Below are positions 10,840 through 22,979 of a stretch of DNA of 64,000 nt, one piece after another. The DNA is taken from positions 107,672,436-107,736,435 of the forward strand of contig NC_056001.1 of the NCBI RefSeq assembly GCF_018446385.1, read 5' to 3'. This stretch comes from Zingiber officinale. Lineage: Eukaryota > Streptophyta > Magnoliopsida > Zingiberales > Zingiberaceae. Position numbers and translations under genes: made by a program. The notes beneath the pieces were generated by a model. It had not been told where the DNA came from. It saw only the letters and a program-made list of their open reading frames with translations, and did not search any database. The stretch's first letter is position 1. Each line of letters begins with the position of its first letter.

Positions 10840-12129
10840 TGAAGGATGAGAATATCGATAGAGGGGGGTGGGGGTGAATATCGCTCGTTAAAAATCTTTT
10901 TCATTATGTAAAACTAAATCAAAGTAAATAGCAGCGAAAAGTAAAGTAAAATTTTATTTTTACTTGGTTCGCAGTTTCATGACTACTACTCCAAGATCTG
11001 CGATCCTTGATCGCATTCGTTGGGTAATCCACTAATAGTAGTTCTTCCAGAGGAAGCAAAATCGTATAAGTATGAAAATAATTTACCAACAACAATGAAA
11101 TAGAAATATAGCGTAGTTGTTGGATATCTTCTCGAAGTAGAGTTCTCGTAACTTGCACGAACAACAGTACATCGGAGACAGAATGAATTAGAGATCAGAA
11201 TTGTGTTCAGCTAGGTGCCCGAGCCCCTCTTTTATAGACATGGTTTGGTCGATTGAAAAATCATTCAGTCAATTGATCGGGTCAGTCGATAGATCCTCTT
11301 ATCGATCGACTGAACCCCACACTCTTCCTTCTTTGCGTTGAACCAAATCGCTGATCCCGTGATTTTAGGGGTTCGGTCGACCGATCAAGCCTATCAATCG
11401 ATTATCCTCTGAACTTCTTTTTCCATGAGGATTTGATATGTTCATCTGTGCCTTCTAATTTCGGTTTGATCGACTGATAAATTTTATCAGTGTACTGATT
11501 CGTCTGTTCTACCATTTTTGTGAAGTCTGATCTATTTTACCAAATCTGTTTGATCGATCGACTGATCCATGAGTTTGGTCGACCGAACCTAGGTCAACCT
11601 GGATTTTAGTTTAGTTTGTAAAACAAAGTTAGTGTATATGTATAATAATATTGATATTGCAAAACAGAGTTAGATTAGACAGATATATTAATGCATGAAC
11701 AAGATAGTATTGACTGTCCTGATCTCAACTTAGAAGTCTTAGTCGGTTCCTTTGGTTGGATCAGCGTATAAGGTTTGCCCCCTTACTGGGACACGACCTC
11801 ACTGCACTCACTCCAGGAAATTACCTCAGCTTACCTACCAAATATCGGGTCTTCTAGACCTGTTTAGACATAGCTGCTCATTATCGGATTGGCTACCAGG
11901 ACTTTCACTTGACTTGATATCGGGTTCTCCAGACCTATTGAGTCCATTTGCCTAATTCCATGATATGTTGAGACTTCACTGCCCAGTCTTTGGTCCAGCT
12001 AACCTACTAGGGCTTTCCAAGTTGAGTTTTTCTGCACACTTATTCAGTTTATCATATAACAATAAGACTTAACTTGAATCATTTGATAACATCAAAATAT
12101 ATGTTCGATTATGGTGTTTTGCACCAAGA
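10840..12129 (-). repeat. LTR at the 3' side of the gag-only element
   Basis: Starts TGAAGGATGAGAATATCG and ends GCACCAAGA in plus coordinates. It contains GATCGAC/GTCGATC-rich text between 11260 and 11590 (for example 11277-11315) that can pair with itself, where the other LTR carries GC-rich GGGCGCC strings. Confidence 0.55.
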
Positions 12130-12974
12130 ATCTTTTCTTTTTTGATATTTGAGAACCTAGTTCAAAGTTAAGTTAAAAACATGATAGAACTTGAAAAGTA
12201 GAACTCCTCCTTAAATTATACTCCCCCTAAATTTATAACATAATATCTCTTCTCCTTTGATACGTATTAAAATTAGGGTAATAGTAAACACCAAGTCAGA
12301 AACATTTCAAGAGGAAAATTAAGGTTTGAAGTTAGAAAAATTACTTGGAAATTTGTTAAATAAAATTTTCTTATAAAAAAAAATGTATGAAAAGTTTGAA
12401 AGTAAAGTTTTGAAAACTTTCTCAAGAAAATCTATGAAAATAGATTTTTAAAATTTTGAAGAGAAAATCTTGAAAATTTTCAAAGGAAGCGTAAAATAAG
12501 TTTTGAAATTTGTCTGAAAATTTTCTAAGGGAAAATTGTGAGGTAAAAATTAATTTTTAAAATTAGTCTTTAGAATTTAGAAAATTTTTCTAAGGAAAAA
12601 TAAGTTTTGAAATTTTCTAAAACAAAATTGTTAAAAAAAAACTTTAGTCAAAAATTAAGTTTTTTTTTAAATGTCGAAGCATATCTCTCAAATAAATTTT
12701 TCTAAGAAAAAAAATACATAAGTGTTTAATTTTTTAATGATTCTTAAAGAGAATTTTAAAATATATTTTAAAAATCCGTAAGTCTTGAAAAAATTTTAAA
12801 GAGAAATTTTGATCTAAAATATTTTGAAAATTTCTTAAGAAAAGAAACTTAGTCTTGAAATGGATTAAAAATGATATTGAAACTCACCCTTAATTAAACA
12901 CTTTTTTAGAAAATTCTGGTTAACCACAAGAAAGTTATAACTATGTTTTGAGATCATAGGCTGGCTTAAGGATT

Positions 12975-13005
<31 letters not shown>

Positions 13006-15396
13006 ATTGCACCCAATAATTAATGTTTTGAAATAAATAATAAATTTATAAGTTTGAACAACCTTTTCAAAAGTATTTTTCATTTATTTTTATTAACATC
13101 ACACATATTCTTGATTTTCAAATATGATAATTTTATTGCTGTATGAGATGATTTTCTAAAATTTCAGTTATTAAGAATCTTTGTTTGATTTTTGATCGAA
13201 TTAAAATGTTAATTAATTTTGGGTCACTCAATTTGTTAAGATTAAATTCAAAATTGATTAAAATTTAAAATTAATTATGAATTAATTTAAGTTAAACTTC
13301 GTTAATCAGGTTAAGGCAAAATTAAACTTAATTTTGGGATTAAACCAAATTGGTTGAAATTATTAAGTTCATTTAAACTTGGATTAATTTCGTATTAGAT
13401 TAAATAATTTCTGAACTAATTAAGTTGATTAAGTTGAGAATTAGATTTTTATTAATTAGAATTTAGGGTTAATTAGATTTGTAAAATTAAATTGATTAAA
13501 TTAAGATTAATTGATTAAGTTAATATTGATAACTAATTTCGAATTAAATGATAACTAATGGTTTAATTAGTGTTATAATTAAATTAAATTAATATTATTT
13601 ATTAATTTATTTAGTTTCTGATTTATCTTGGATTAATTTAATTTATGTTGAATTTAAGATTAATTAATTTAGAATTATTAAGGTTAATTGTTAAAGTTAA
13701 TTAATTAATTAAGGATTTATTTAAAGTTAATTAATTTGATTTTTTAAGTTAATTAATTTAGTCAGTTTCCATTAAGTTAAACTTAATTAATTTCAAATTA
13801 ATTTAGGATTCATAATTAATTTTTGATTTTAAGTTTAATTAAATTAGATTAATTGATTAAGTTGATTAATATAATTATTATTAACTTTAATTGTTAATTT
13901 TAGATTTAAATAATTTGATTAATTAAAGGTTAAATTGAAGTTAATTAAGTTAAGTTAGTTTAGTTGATTAGGTTTCGAATTAATTAGAATTAAGATTAAC
14001 ATAATGGATTAATTAATTTGCATATTAAATAATTAATTAGGTTTTAATTAATTTGTAATTTAGTTTTAATTATTTTTGAATTAATTTCTAATTAATTTAA
14101 ATTAAGTTAGAGTATTTTATTTATTGATTAATTCATTTTGAATTTAAATTTTTTTAATCTCAAATTAAGCTATTTTGTGAGAAAATCTAAGGATTGATTT
14201 ACATTTAAGTTAGACTAAGATTTATCAGTTAGTCAATTAAATATCTATTTCAATAATTGATTTCTAGGTTGTGGCAAGGCACGTGACCTTCTTGAATATT
14301 GAAGCAACAATCACTTCTAGACAAAGTCTTTTAAAGAAATTGGATATGTAATTTTTTTTTTTGAAAATCCTAGGTATAACTAGTCAAGTGTCAATCAAGT
14401 ATAAGTCCTTATCTACCCTAATCTAAGCATAAATATAGAAAGTGGTAAATCAAGTATCACGTAATTCTATTTAATAACAAAAATGATCTTTTTGTTGGCT
14501 CCTCTTGGTCCATAGCCTCGATAAGATCTATCAAGGTAGTGAATTTGATCCTTGGGAATCCAATATTGATTAAGTCCAACTTAATTAATCAAGTGAGACT
14601 TGGAGACTCATACTTGGACTAGATTTATATTTGATCAATTCAATAAAGATAAGTATGATCTGAATCTTTGTTTAGCCTTATAACCGAGTCTAGAGTGATT
14701 ATATACGGCTCTTTATTTTCCAAGAATTAGATTAAGATTCTTGGAACCCAAAGTGAACTATTCCAATGAGTCCTTGAGTTCTTTGACTTGACTTTTTAAA
14801 TTGAAATTGTCTGATCCTTAAGTTGTTGGACTTGAGTTGAGGTTCTATCTTGAACTTGTTCAGTCAAAGAACTTAGGTTAGTCACTTCCTTAAAGGTTGT
14901 TACCTCCTTTTTGAGTGACTTGACCTAGATATTGGATTTGGCCAACTTTCCTAATAAATATATAATTAAATTTTATAATTCATCTACTTGAATACCAACA
15001 ACTAGAGAACTTACAGTGTTGTTTGGGTCTTCGAAAACGGATATGGATCCGTGGATTCTTTTAGACTCGGTTTCTGATTTAGCTCCGATTGGGACTTAGA
15101 CTCGGTTTCAGCAGCGTAAGCTTATACTGGTAGAGCAAGAAGACTTGCTTAAGCTTGATCTTCTTCTTCTTCTTCTTCTTCAAAGTCTTCTGATGACTCA
15201 GATTATGTTGCTTTTAGGGCCTTCCTTGTCCTTTGCTTCTTTAGCAATTTTTGAACTCAGCTGACTAGTAAGGAGGTAATCTCCTTGTTGTCTTCTAATT
15301 CCAATTCGAATTGGGTCAGAATTTGAGCTTTGATTTCTTAGCCTTGCTTTTACCTACAACCAAAGCAATACCTTTCTCAACCAGGTATGCATTAGT
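12130..15396 (-). other. AT-rich internal tail of the gag-only element
   Basis: No conserved coding domain was found. A purine-rich tract on the minus strand adjoins the LTR (12130-12145), and a GGGGGAGTA string lies at about 12225. 13180-14160 is almost entirely TTAATTAA-type sequence, similar in character to 17820-18350. 15000-15396 reads as decayed gag C-terminus with a run of lysine codons (CTTCTT tract at 15166-15181); no clear zinc knuckle remains. Confidence 0.5.
12978..13006. repeat. (AT)n microsatellite
   Basis: An uninterrupted run of about 14 AT dinucleotides. Confidence 0.9.
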
Positions 15397-16016
15397 CTAT
15401 TTGTGTAACTCAAAATCAAAAAATGATTCATCTAATCTAATAATTGAAAGATCTTTGAAAACCTTATAGGCATCTACCATGGATGACCATAAGGTATTCC
15501 TAGGAAAGGCTTGTAGTGTATACCTTATAATATCACGATTCTCCATTTTATGTCCAATTGAGTGGAGTCCGTTGAGTAGATCTTGGATCCGAGAATGTAG
15601 TTGACTTGCTGATTCTCCATTCTGTATTTTGATGTTATATAATTTATTTAATAACAAATCTTTCTTACATACCTTAGCGTCAAAGATTCCTTCGTGAAGT
15701 TTGATCAACTTTTGCCAAAGATCCTTTATGTTGCTAAATGGTCCAACTCGATTCAACTCATTTTGATTAGTCTGCATTGTAGGGCTTGAGTCACCTTGGT
15801 ATAAACCTCGATCTTTTTCATCAAGTGTGTGTCCCAGTTTTCACATGACACAAGTGCTCCGGTGCCGTCGACTGGTAGGGAGAAGCCCGTTTGGATGACA
15901 ATCCATATTTCTACCTCGATATTCAGATAATACTCCATTCGACCCTTCCAGTAACTGAAATCCTCGCAAGAGAAAAGGGGCGGGCGTGCAGTACTGTAGC
16001 CTTCTTGATAGGCCAT
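15397..16016 (-). pseudogene. Copia-type gag remnant (UBN2/DUF4219 class)
   Basis: Two overlapping minus-strand reading frames, 16016-15753 and 15777-15397, form one gag. The first starts MAYQEG and carries PPLFSCEDFSYWKGRMEYYL, the N-terminal DUF4219-type motif. The second has DLWQKLIKLHEG, LYNIKIQNGESASQLHSRI, RDIIRYTLQAFPR and ends ESFFDFELHK, the UBN2-type core. A frameshift near 15765 joins them. The same domain order occurs in the gag at 29969. Gag would package the element's RNA in cytoplasmic particles. It is not intact. Confidence 0.8.
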
Positions 16017-16312
16017 TTAGTTAAGATCTTGCAAAGACAAACATAATGAAACTTGTTTCAAGACTTAAGCTTGGATTAGTAGTGCGGTAGGAGAATAAGG
16101 CAAGAAATCGGCTCAAGTGGTGCTGCACCAATTTCGAGAAAAAAATTAATGAATCAATAAATTTGTTATGAGAGGTTATTAGATCAATTTTGACTTACGG
16201 TAAAAAATTGAAAATGAAAAAAAAGGCGTAAGAATTTATTCTTACTAAAAATGGACAAAAAAGCAATGAAATAGAATGCTCGAATGGTAGTTGTATAAAT
16301 TCAGAACGACCC

Positions 16313-16324
16313 CCTCTAATACTA
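16313..16324 (-). other. Degenerate primer-binding site
   Basis: The minus strand reads TAGTATTAGAGG, three changes from TGGTATCAGAGC, the usual initiator-Met tRNA primer site. It lies 7 nt from the LTR end. Confidence 0.6.
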
Positions 16325-16331
16325 ATTATAT

Positions 16332-17685
16332 TGTAGGATCAAAAGCGCTGGGGGGGGGGGGGGTGAATAGTGGTCATGGCTTTCACGTTTATTTTAAAAT
16401 TTGAGAATAAAGGTAGCAGAAATAAAGACAGAAGGAAAGAATGAGACAACGTTAACACACCAAGAGTTACTTGGTTCAGAGCCTGTGGCGAGTTCTACTC
16501 TAAGACCCGCACATGAGAGTACTTTTGATGGACAATCATTAATCAAACGGAAGATTTACAAGTATAATTTCAACTTAAGTATATGAAATTTGAAATGAAA
16601 ACAATACCAATAACTTGGAGAATCAAATCTTTAGTGTCGTCATTGTCAAAGCAGCTTTAGGGCGTCATAAAGGCTTTGTCGGAGCAGCACGTAGAAGTAG
16701 AAGATGCTTAGAATGTTGTACTTGAGGTGCTAGTCGAATCCTCCTTTTATAGCCCACTCCGAGCACCTGGAACCTCCTTCGGGCACCTAGAACCTCCCTC
16801 GAGTGCCCCCACAAGGATAATGTGGCGTGCTCTCGTTGAAACTCGATCAAGCAAAAATTATCCACCTCCGGGCGCCCAGACCACCCCCAAGTGCTCAGAC
16901 TATAACATAGACCCGTCAGTCAGTTCGCTCCAGCTCAGCGAAGTAACCATCTTTTGGGCATCCGAGCGCCTAGAGCAACTCCGGGAGCTCGGACCACGAG
17001 GGCGCCTAGCAGGGCACCTCACTCGGGCTGCTGTTTCGGTGAAGGCTTCCTGGGCGCTCGGACCCTAAGCGCCAGGACCCCTGGTGCCCAGACCGCCATT
17101 TTTTCAACTTCCTCCTATAAAATAAGATTAGTGCATGCAATAATATGTAAAGAATGATAAGTTTTGATAGCTTTCGGACTGTCCGGTCCTAACTTTGAGT
17201 TTCGCTAAAACTCTAGGTTGGACTGACGTCTGTCGTTCCCTCTTTGGGGAACGTTTCCTCACCTACTCCTCTCAGGGGAAATTACCTTTTGCTAGACCAG
17301 TACTCTAGACCATCTAAACTTTTGCTCAGCGTCCGAGACGTCAGGACTTCATGCTGAACGTCCAATCCTCGACCCGTCCAGTCTTCCACCTAGTGTCCGT
17401 GCCCTTGGATTTTCATCTAGCGTCCTCGACTATAGGATTTCACCCAACATCCTCGATCCGCCAAGACTTTGTCTAGTCCTCTAGACCAGGACTTCGTTAC
17501 CTAATTAACTGTAGCTAGAATTTTCCACCTACCTAGCCTCAACTAGGATTTTCCTTTGCCTAAGATGATTTAGAATTTCCCTATAAAATGAATCACACTT
17601 GTTAGATCACAAGATAACTTAACTTTTAACCTCTTTGCCATTATCAAAACACAGGCTTGATCATCTGATGCTCCCTACACCAATA
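16332..17685 (-). repeat. LTR at the 5' side of the gag-only element
   Basis: Begins TGTAGGATC and ends CCCTACACCAATA in plus coordinates. It contains GC-rich strings such as CTCCGGGCGCCCAGACC (about 16866) and a decayed series of 'CTAGCGTCC..CGAC' units at 17290-17490 that corresponds in position to the 41-bp array of related LTRs. The run of 13 G at 16351 is typical of this family's LTR end. Confidence 0.65.
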
Positions 17686-19348
17686 TTAAGTTCTTTGGGT
17701 TAGTCATTTTTCAAAAGTTATCTCAGATGTAGTTATTCTAATGATATCTGTTGTAACTCATCATAATCTATAAACTTACCCTCTAAACTTTTTTTTTTTT
17801 TAATGAACACAATAATAAACTTTAATAATTAATCACATAATTATATTATTTAATTAAATCTGAACCTAATTTAAAAATAATCTTAAAAAATTAATTAATT
17901 AAATAAAAGTCTAAATCTAAACAATAATTAATTAATAATTAATCAAAATCCTAATCAAAACTAAATTAATTAATCAATAAATAAAATACATAAATGAAAT
18001 TAACTCGAAATTAATTAATTCAAAAATAATTAAAACTAAATCAGAAATTAATTAAAATTTAATTATAAATAAATAAAATATAATTTGGAATTAATTAATC
18101 AATCAATAAAATACTTTAACTAATAATTAAAACTAAATTAGAAATTAAAAAGAATAATTAAAACTTAATTCTAGATTAATTAAAATTAAATTCAAAATTA
18201 ATTAATCAATAAATAAGATATTTTAACTTAATTGAAATTAATTCGAAAATAATTAAAACTTAATTCGAGATTAATAAAAATTTAATTCAAAATTAATTAA
18301 TCAATAGATAAAATACTTCAACTTAATTGAAATTACCAAGTTAAGTTAAACCAAACCAAGTTAAGTTAAACCAAACCAAGTTAAATCAAACCCGGTTATG
18401 GATGAGTGTATGCGAGGCTTTATATAGAGGCTACAATAGGGACCTAGAGGAGGAATTGGTTTAGGTCTCCCGATGGGCTTGGGTTTCCCGTGTTCGCCCC
18501 GAACACCCAACTCAAGTCCATCAATAATAACTCATACCACTAAAGGGTTATTATTGAACTACCGCACCAATCCCATATTACAATATGGGCTCTTTCTTAT
18601 TATGAGTGCATTAATCTCCCCGTGTTTAAGATATCGTATGTCTGTTAATTAAATGAGTTACTAACAACTCAATTAATTAACATCTGAGTCCAAGAGTAGT
18701 ACCACTCAACTTTATTATCATGCTAGACTAAGTCCACCTGCGGGGTTTACATGATAATCCTTATGAGCTCCTCAAGGGGGCATCATCAACCTAAATAATT
18801 AAAACAGTTTCCTTCTATAATTTACAACACACCATATAAACAGTACTATTTTCCAACTCATCGGGCCTATTGATTTAAAGAATAAATCTCACTCATTGAT
18901 AAGTTAAAAAAAATAAATACTAAGTATACGTACTTGTTATTATATAGGGATTAAGAGGGCGCACATTCATAATAACAGAGGTTCTGTTCTTTTATGTAGT
19001 CAGTATAAATTGAACAACCTCAGACGATCCTGCTCAATACACACAAAGTGTACTAGTGTAATTTTATAGTCAAGACAGACTAATATCAAATTACACTACA
19101 ACCATTCCAATAGTTTGTCCCAATCTATCTTGGTTGTGAGCTAATATTTATAATTTATAAGGAACCGATAACATGATCTTCTATGTGGCACCACATACCA
19201 TGTTATTTACAATATAAATTAAATGGACAACCGCATTGACATATATATAAATATAAAATGCAGACATTTGACCAAAGTGATTATCATTTCAAAATATTTC
19301 AAAATAGATGTTCATAGAAAAGCTAGACTTATAGTATACATCCCAACA
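17686..19348 (-). mobile_element. LTR fragment of the family seen at 55084-57489
   Basis: In minus orientation it starts TGTTGGGATGTATAC at 19348 and matches the plus-strand LTR at 55084 over about 950 bp: the ATAACATGGTATG-type block, ACACTAGTACACTTTGTGTG, the CCCCTTGAGGAGCTCATAAGG block, CCACCTGCGGG, the GAGTAGTACCACTC string, and CCCGTGTTCGCCCCGAACAC. The part from 17820 to 18400 is TTAATTAA-rich and ends in a threefold AAGTTAAACCAAACC repeat. 17686-17800 is unassigned. The LTR start directly abuts an RHD3 exon. Confidence 0.7.
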
Positions 19349-20420
19349 AGATGGATGCTTTCAGGGGAAGACAAGTTCTTGAATTCTTGTATATATATAT
19401 TATCAATTTTAGTGCTACTGATATATGAGTTATTTTAGATCACAAATCACAAAAGGTATTTGGTTAGAAAATTGTGTTGGGATTGAACCATGTACAATTG
19501 CTATGGGCTTAGAAGGTACTGATGGACGAGAACGAGGAGAGGTATTATTCTCAACCAAACTATTGAACTCACAATAGGTCTCTTTTGACATAGGATTAAA
19601 TATTTTATCGTGTGAAGTTCTAGATATGCCTAAGAGGTGCCCCTATCTCAGAATGATTTTTAGGCATATAAAGTAAAATTCTCATTATTTACAAACCTCT
19701 AACATTTAACAAAATTAGTCAATGTGATGAGAAATTCAACTTGTTCAAGACTTTCTTTTAGAAAGCTCACTGTCACGCGATTGCGACCATTTGATACTTT
19801 ATGAAGTTGGTTAAGAATCATGTAGTTTTCATTAACAAGTTAATTAAGAAGCTCTATTTGCAATGCTGAGGACTTGAATCGTAGAGCAGTCACCTTGAAA
19901 ACATCTGAGTATAAGCTTGTTGAATCTAGTTCACAATTGTAGTTGTTTACCTTTTCTCTCCTTTGTTTACCTTAATTGGCTTTTTTACTCCATTTCTCAA
20001 TCTGTCGATAACACAACTTTGAGTTGTATTTCTACTTTATTCGGGATGATACTGCCTTTGAGAAGCAGAGTGCTCTTTTTGCTTTAGCAGTTTCTAATAT
20101 AGTCCTAATAAACATGTAAGTTCATTTTCATTATGCGTTAAACGCTACCTTTGTCTAGAACAAGGGTGAGCATTTGCCTCTATGATATAGGTGGTGCCAT
20201 GATATTGGTCGAGAACAAGTGGCAAACAAGCCTCTTTTAAAGACAGTCTTCCAGGTTATCTTTCATTATCTTAATCTTATTCCCATCTTACAACTTTTTT
20301 ACATATACTTTTAATTTGAGTTTTGCTTAGTTGCTTTTGTTTACCTCATGACAGGTGATGCTGAGATTGTTTAGTCCTCGTAAGACCACTCTACTATTTG
20401 TTATACAAGATAAAACAAGG
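19349..20420 (+). pseudogene. RHD3/SEY1-type dynamin-like GTPase gene fragment (exons and introns)
   Basis: Five exon pieces match the GTPase domain of plant ROOT HAIR DEFECTIVE 3 (Sey1/atlastin group, which fuses ER tubules). They are 19349-19370 (MDAFRGR), 19439-19541 ([29 protein letters not shown]), 20045-20115 ([20 protein letters not shown]), 20191-20254 ([21 protein letters not shown]) and 20355-20420 (VMLRLFSPRKTTLLFVIQDK). Introns are kept, so it is a genomic copy, not a retrocopy. Introns at 20116 and 20255 still have GT..AG. The donor after 19370 is AC instead of GT, and the acceptor before 20045 reads GG instead of AG. The G3 motif is GLEG where the family has DLEG. The 5' exons including the P-loop are missing at the LTR boundary, and nothing convincing follows 20420. 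A non-functional fragment. Confidence 0.85.
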
Positions 20421-21232
20421 GTGAGCATTTTCATATGTGCATTTTTCAGCTTCCGTATTAGAGACTCCTAATCCAATGAAAATGAGTATTCATGTGCATT
20501 TTTTATATGTCAAGATATCCTGGTGCCTTATCAAAGGGGTGGAAAGATTGGATTTTTTGATGGAGCTGGTGTGGGAAGATTGGATTTATTATGGAATTGA
20601 TGATCAACAATGTTGGAAAAGGTTGACATGGAAGAATCAGCAAGTAAGAAAGAGGAGTCTAATGAAATTCTACAAGTTGAAGATTGTGATGGGGCTTGGG
20701 TTAATAATAATTACTTGTAATCCTACATGGCATGAACCACCATCACAAGTTTCTAGTCTTTTGACTATTTTTCATTAGTTGTAAATGGAGTTTATTTGTT
20801 TATTTGTTTATTTGTATTGAAATAAATTTTATTTGAATATTAGACATGTTTCTTCTTTTGTGATTGTAATTCTTGTATAAGTAACATTTTGAATGACATT
20901 GATGTGGAGAATATTATTTCTTTTGTGATTATGATTCTTTATTATATATTTATATTGAAATATGATATATTGGTATTAAAAGATAATAATTTAAAAGACA
21001 ACAGTTTAAAACCGTTGTTGTTGTCTATCACCCTAAAAAACAACGATTAAAAATCGCTGTCGTAGCTCCAAAAACGGTTGTAACTGGTAGTGTTATTAAA
21101 AATGCTCTAAACAATAATGGTTTTAAACCGTTTCGTAGCCTCCACTTTTAACAATACTGGCAATTACAACGGTTTTAAAGGGCATATGACAACGATTTTT
21201 AACCGTTATCTTTTAATGTTTTTGTTGTAGTG
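20421..21232 (+). mobile_element. CACTA (En/Spm) transposon end
   Basis: 21218-21232 is the inverted form of CACTACAACAAAAAC, the CACTA terminus. The preceding 220 bp hold several subterminal copies of an ACAACGGTTTTAAACCGTTG-like motif in both orientations (about 20998, 21041, 21070, 21118, 21163, 21188), which is diagnostic of this superfamily. 20437-20778 is an open frame of 113 codons with no family I recognise; it may be decayed element sequence. No matching left terminus was found, so the extent of the element is unknown; it may include the RHD3 fragment. Confidence 0.75.
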
Positions 21233-22009
21233 AGAAGAACAGTGTACGAAGGAAAAAAGAACTGTAGAAGACGAGTGCAAATGTGCGCGTACCTGGCTAA
21301 GGAAGAGGACATCCCTTTTTATATGACGCTGCATACCTTCAGAGCCTGTATATTGTTAGAGAAAGTCAGGTGTCAGGGTATGTCCAGTGAGAGAGGATGT
21401 ACGGTGGTCTTCTATTGGTGGAAGGAAGGTTCCATTCGCAGGTGATAGTAGACCACTGGAATATTCTCTGATACATGACAGTTATTCTCTAACAGGAGGT
21501 TACAATTCCCTTACATTGTTTGTTGCTTAGTGCTTTCAGCCTCATTCAGGTTTAGCTATGGACAGCTCGGGATGACCGTTCGGATGTACCACCTGACTTG
21601 AGTACGAATGAGGACAAGTTGTGCGAGAGACCTATCTTTCACGCTTTGATTGCTAAAGGGATGGTCAGGAGTTGTCTTAGTGAAAGTACCCTACCTACTC
21701 ACATGACCCGAGCTGGGGAAGTCCGATCAGTCGGAAGCAAGTCAGGAACTAATTCAGGGTGCCTCTTACGTCTCATATCTGAGGACCAGCTCTGTCTGTA
21801 CCCGACCAGGAATTATGTGACTGATGACATAAAACCGTCTAACTCTCTCTTTCTCCTAACTATTAACTATCATATCTCCTTGATCTCTGGCCATTAAGTC
21901 CCCTTAACTTTTAGTTATCCTTGACTAACACTTCTTCTTAACTTTTAATTATCTGATTTTATCGAGCCTACTTTTATGCACCGTACCAATATCCTAAGCC
22001 AATTAATTC
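21233..22009. other. Unassigned stretch
   Basis: No domain was recognised. Open frames at 21230-21445 and 21598-21897 have no similarity I can name. The style (CTCGGGATGACCG, GTCAGGAGTTG, GACCCGAGC) recalls LTRs of Tat-type gypsy elements, but I could not align it to 50932-52663. Confidence 0.3.
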
Positions 22010-22515
22010 ATTTGCAAAACGTTCCGAACAAGTCAATTCACTGATTGCCACGGAAACACGTTTTACTTACAACTCAATTAAAATAGTTAATTGACATCGA
22101 ACCACCTCTAATAAACAATACGCGCTGTTTCTTTCTATCTTTGTCAAAATCGATTTCTACTCTATTAAAGAGGACATTTCAATATGAAAAAGAAAATGAA
22201 ATTTACATGGCCTTGCGGAAGATCACATCAAGACGTTCTAATTAAGCGTACATCAATTAAATTATTGGTGGATTCTCATTTGCACGTTTTCTTTGTTTTT
22301 CGGCTCATTCAATGTATTTCGATTTCATATATCGAATATAGTTAATTGCATGATTAAAACGTCAAGATTCCACTTAAATTATTGGGCTCTTGCTGCTTCT
22401 CGTTCTATATATTTAGCTCTCTTTCTCACGATCAATCAATGAATTACCACAGCAGCTGATTTAATTAGCTCCTCAAATATATTCCTTCTCTTTAATTCCT
22501 TCTAGCTACAACAAT
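22010..22515 (+). promoter_or_regulatory. Duplicate of the patatin gene upstream region, without its gene
   Basis: This 0.5-kb block is very similar to the region 5' of the patatin gene (47437-48330): ACACGTTTTACTTACAA, TATTAAAGAGG.CATTTCAATATGAA, CTTGCGGAAGATCACATCAAGACG, GTACATCAATTAAATTATTGG, the TTTGCACGTTTTCTTTG string, TTGGGCTCTTGCTGCTTCTCG, the TATATATTTA box and ACCACAGCAGCTGATTTA. After about 22515 similarity stops just before where the ATG would be expected; no patatin exon follows before the retrotransposon at 22731. Confidence 0.8.
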
Positions 22516-22730
22516 TATCAAAATAATTACTATAACGCATAGTAGTTACTTTAACAGTTAAATATAACAATTAATTGTCCAAATAACTATTACAAATTAT
22601 AGTAGCTCTAAAGATTTTATGTTGGAGCATAAATCCTAATAATATATTAGGATTAGAAAGAATTATAATTTAAATTAAAATGATTTATCATCGAATGAAT
22701 TGTGAAAAATTAAAATGACTTAATTGGCAA
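22516..22730. other. Host flank left of the nested retrotransposon block
   Basis: AT-rich host sequence. 22620-22700 resembles 41900-41970 and 41660-41710 beyond the right edge of the insertion (GCATAAATCCT, ATTATAATTTAAA, a TTATCA string), which supports the insertion boundaries. Ends with GGCAA (22726-22730), the target duplication. Confidence 0.6.
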
Positions 22731-22979
22731 TGTAACGACCCGCCTTCTACTGGCTAGGCTGTAAGGCCGGACCGTCACATTATGCTGTGCTAAGCTATAT
22801 ACATGATCATTACTAAGTCTAGATGCGGAAAACTGTATCAATTTAAAACTTTGCCAAGCTAATATAAATTCTTGTTCCTACATGTACTGAGGGATGCAAT
22901 CTAAGGTATACATGACATAGCCTACATCCCCTATGGTCAAGGAACTGAATTACAAGGGTTCCTGGTCGAAACCTTGCTT

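Larger units (their letters stand above)
10840..17685 (-). mobile_element. Non-autonomous copia-like element (gag only), minus orientation, with mismatched LTRs
   Basis: From high to low coordinates: LTR 17685-16332, a degenerate tRNA-iMet type primer site at 16324-16313, gag remnant at 16016-15397 with decayed text to about 15000, a long AT-rich tail with no protease, reverse transcriptase or integrase, a purine-rich tract next to 12130 and LTR 12129-10840. This order fits one minus-strand element of the gag-only kind (TR-GAG). The two LTRs share layout (G-rich end, a GAATA..CG block, 'ACTTGGTTC', the CGTTGG block, 'CACCAA' end) but look far more different than a pair born together. No 5-bp duplication was found (CATAT left, TTAAG right). 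It may be a recombinant of two related elements. Confidence 0.6.

Noticed and set aside
20437-20778. 113-codon frame before the CACTA end
   Set aside because: No RHD3 or transposase likeness could be named; kept only as part of the CACTA region.
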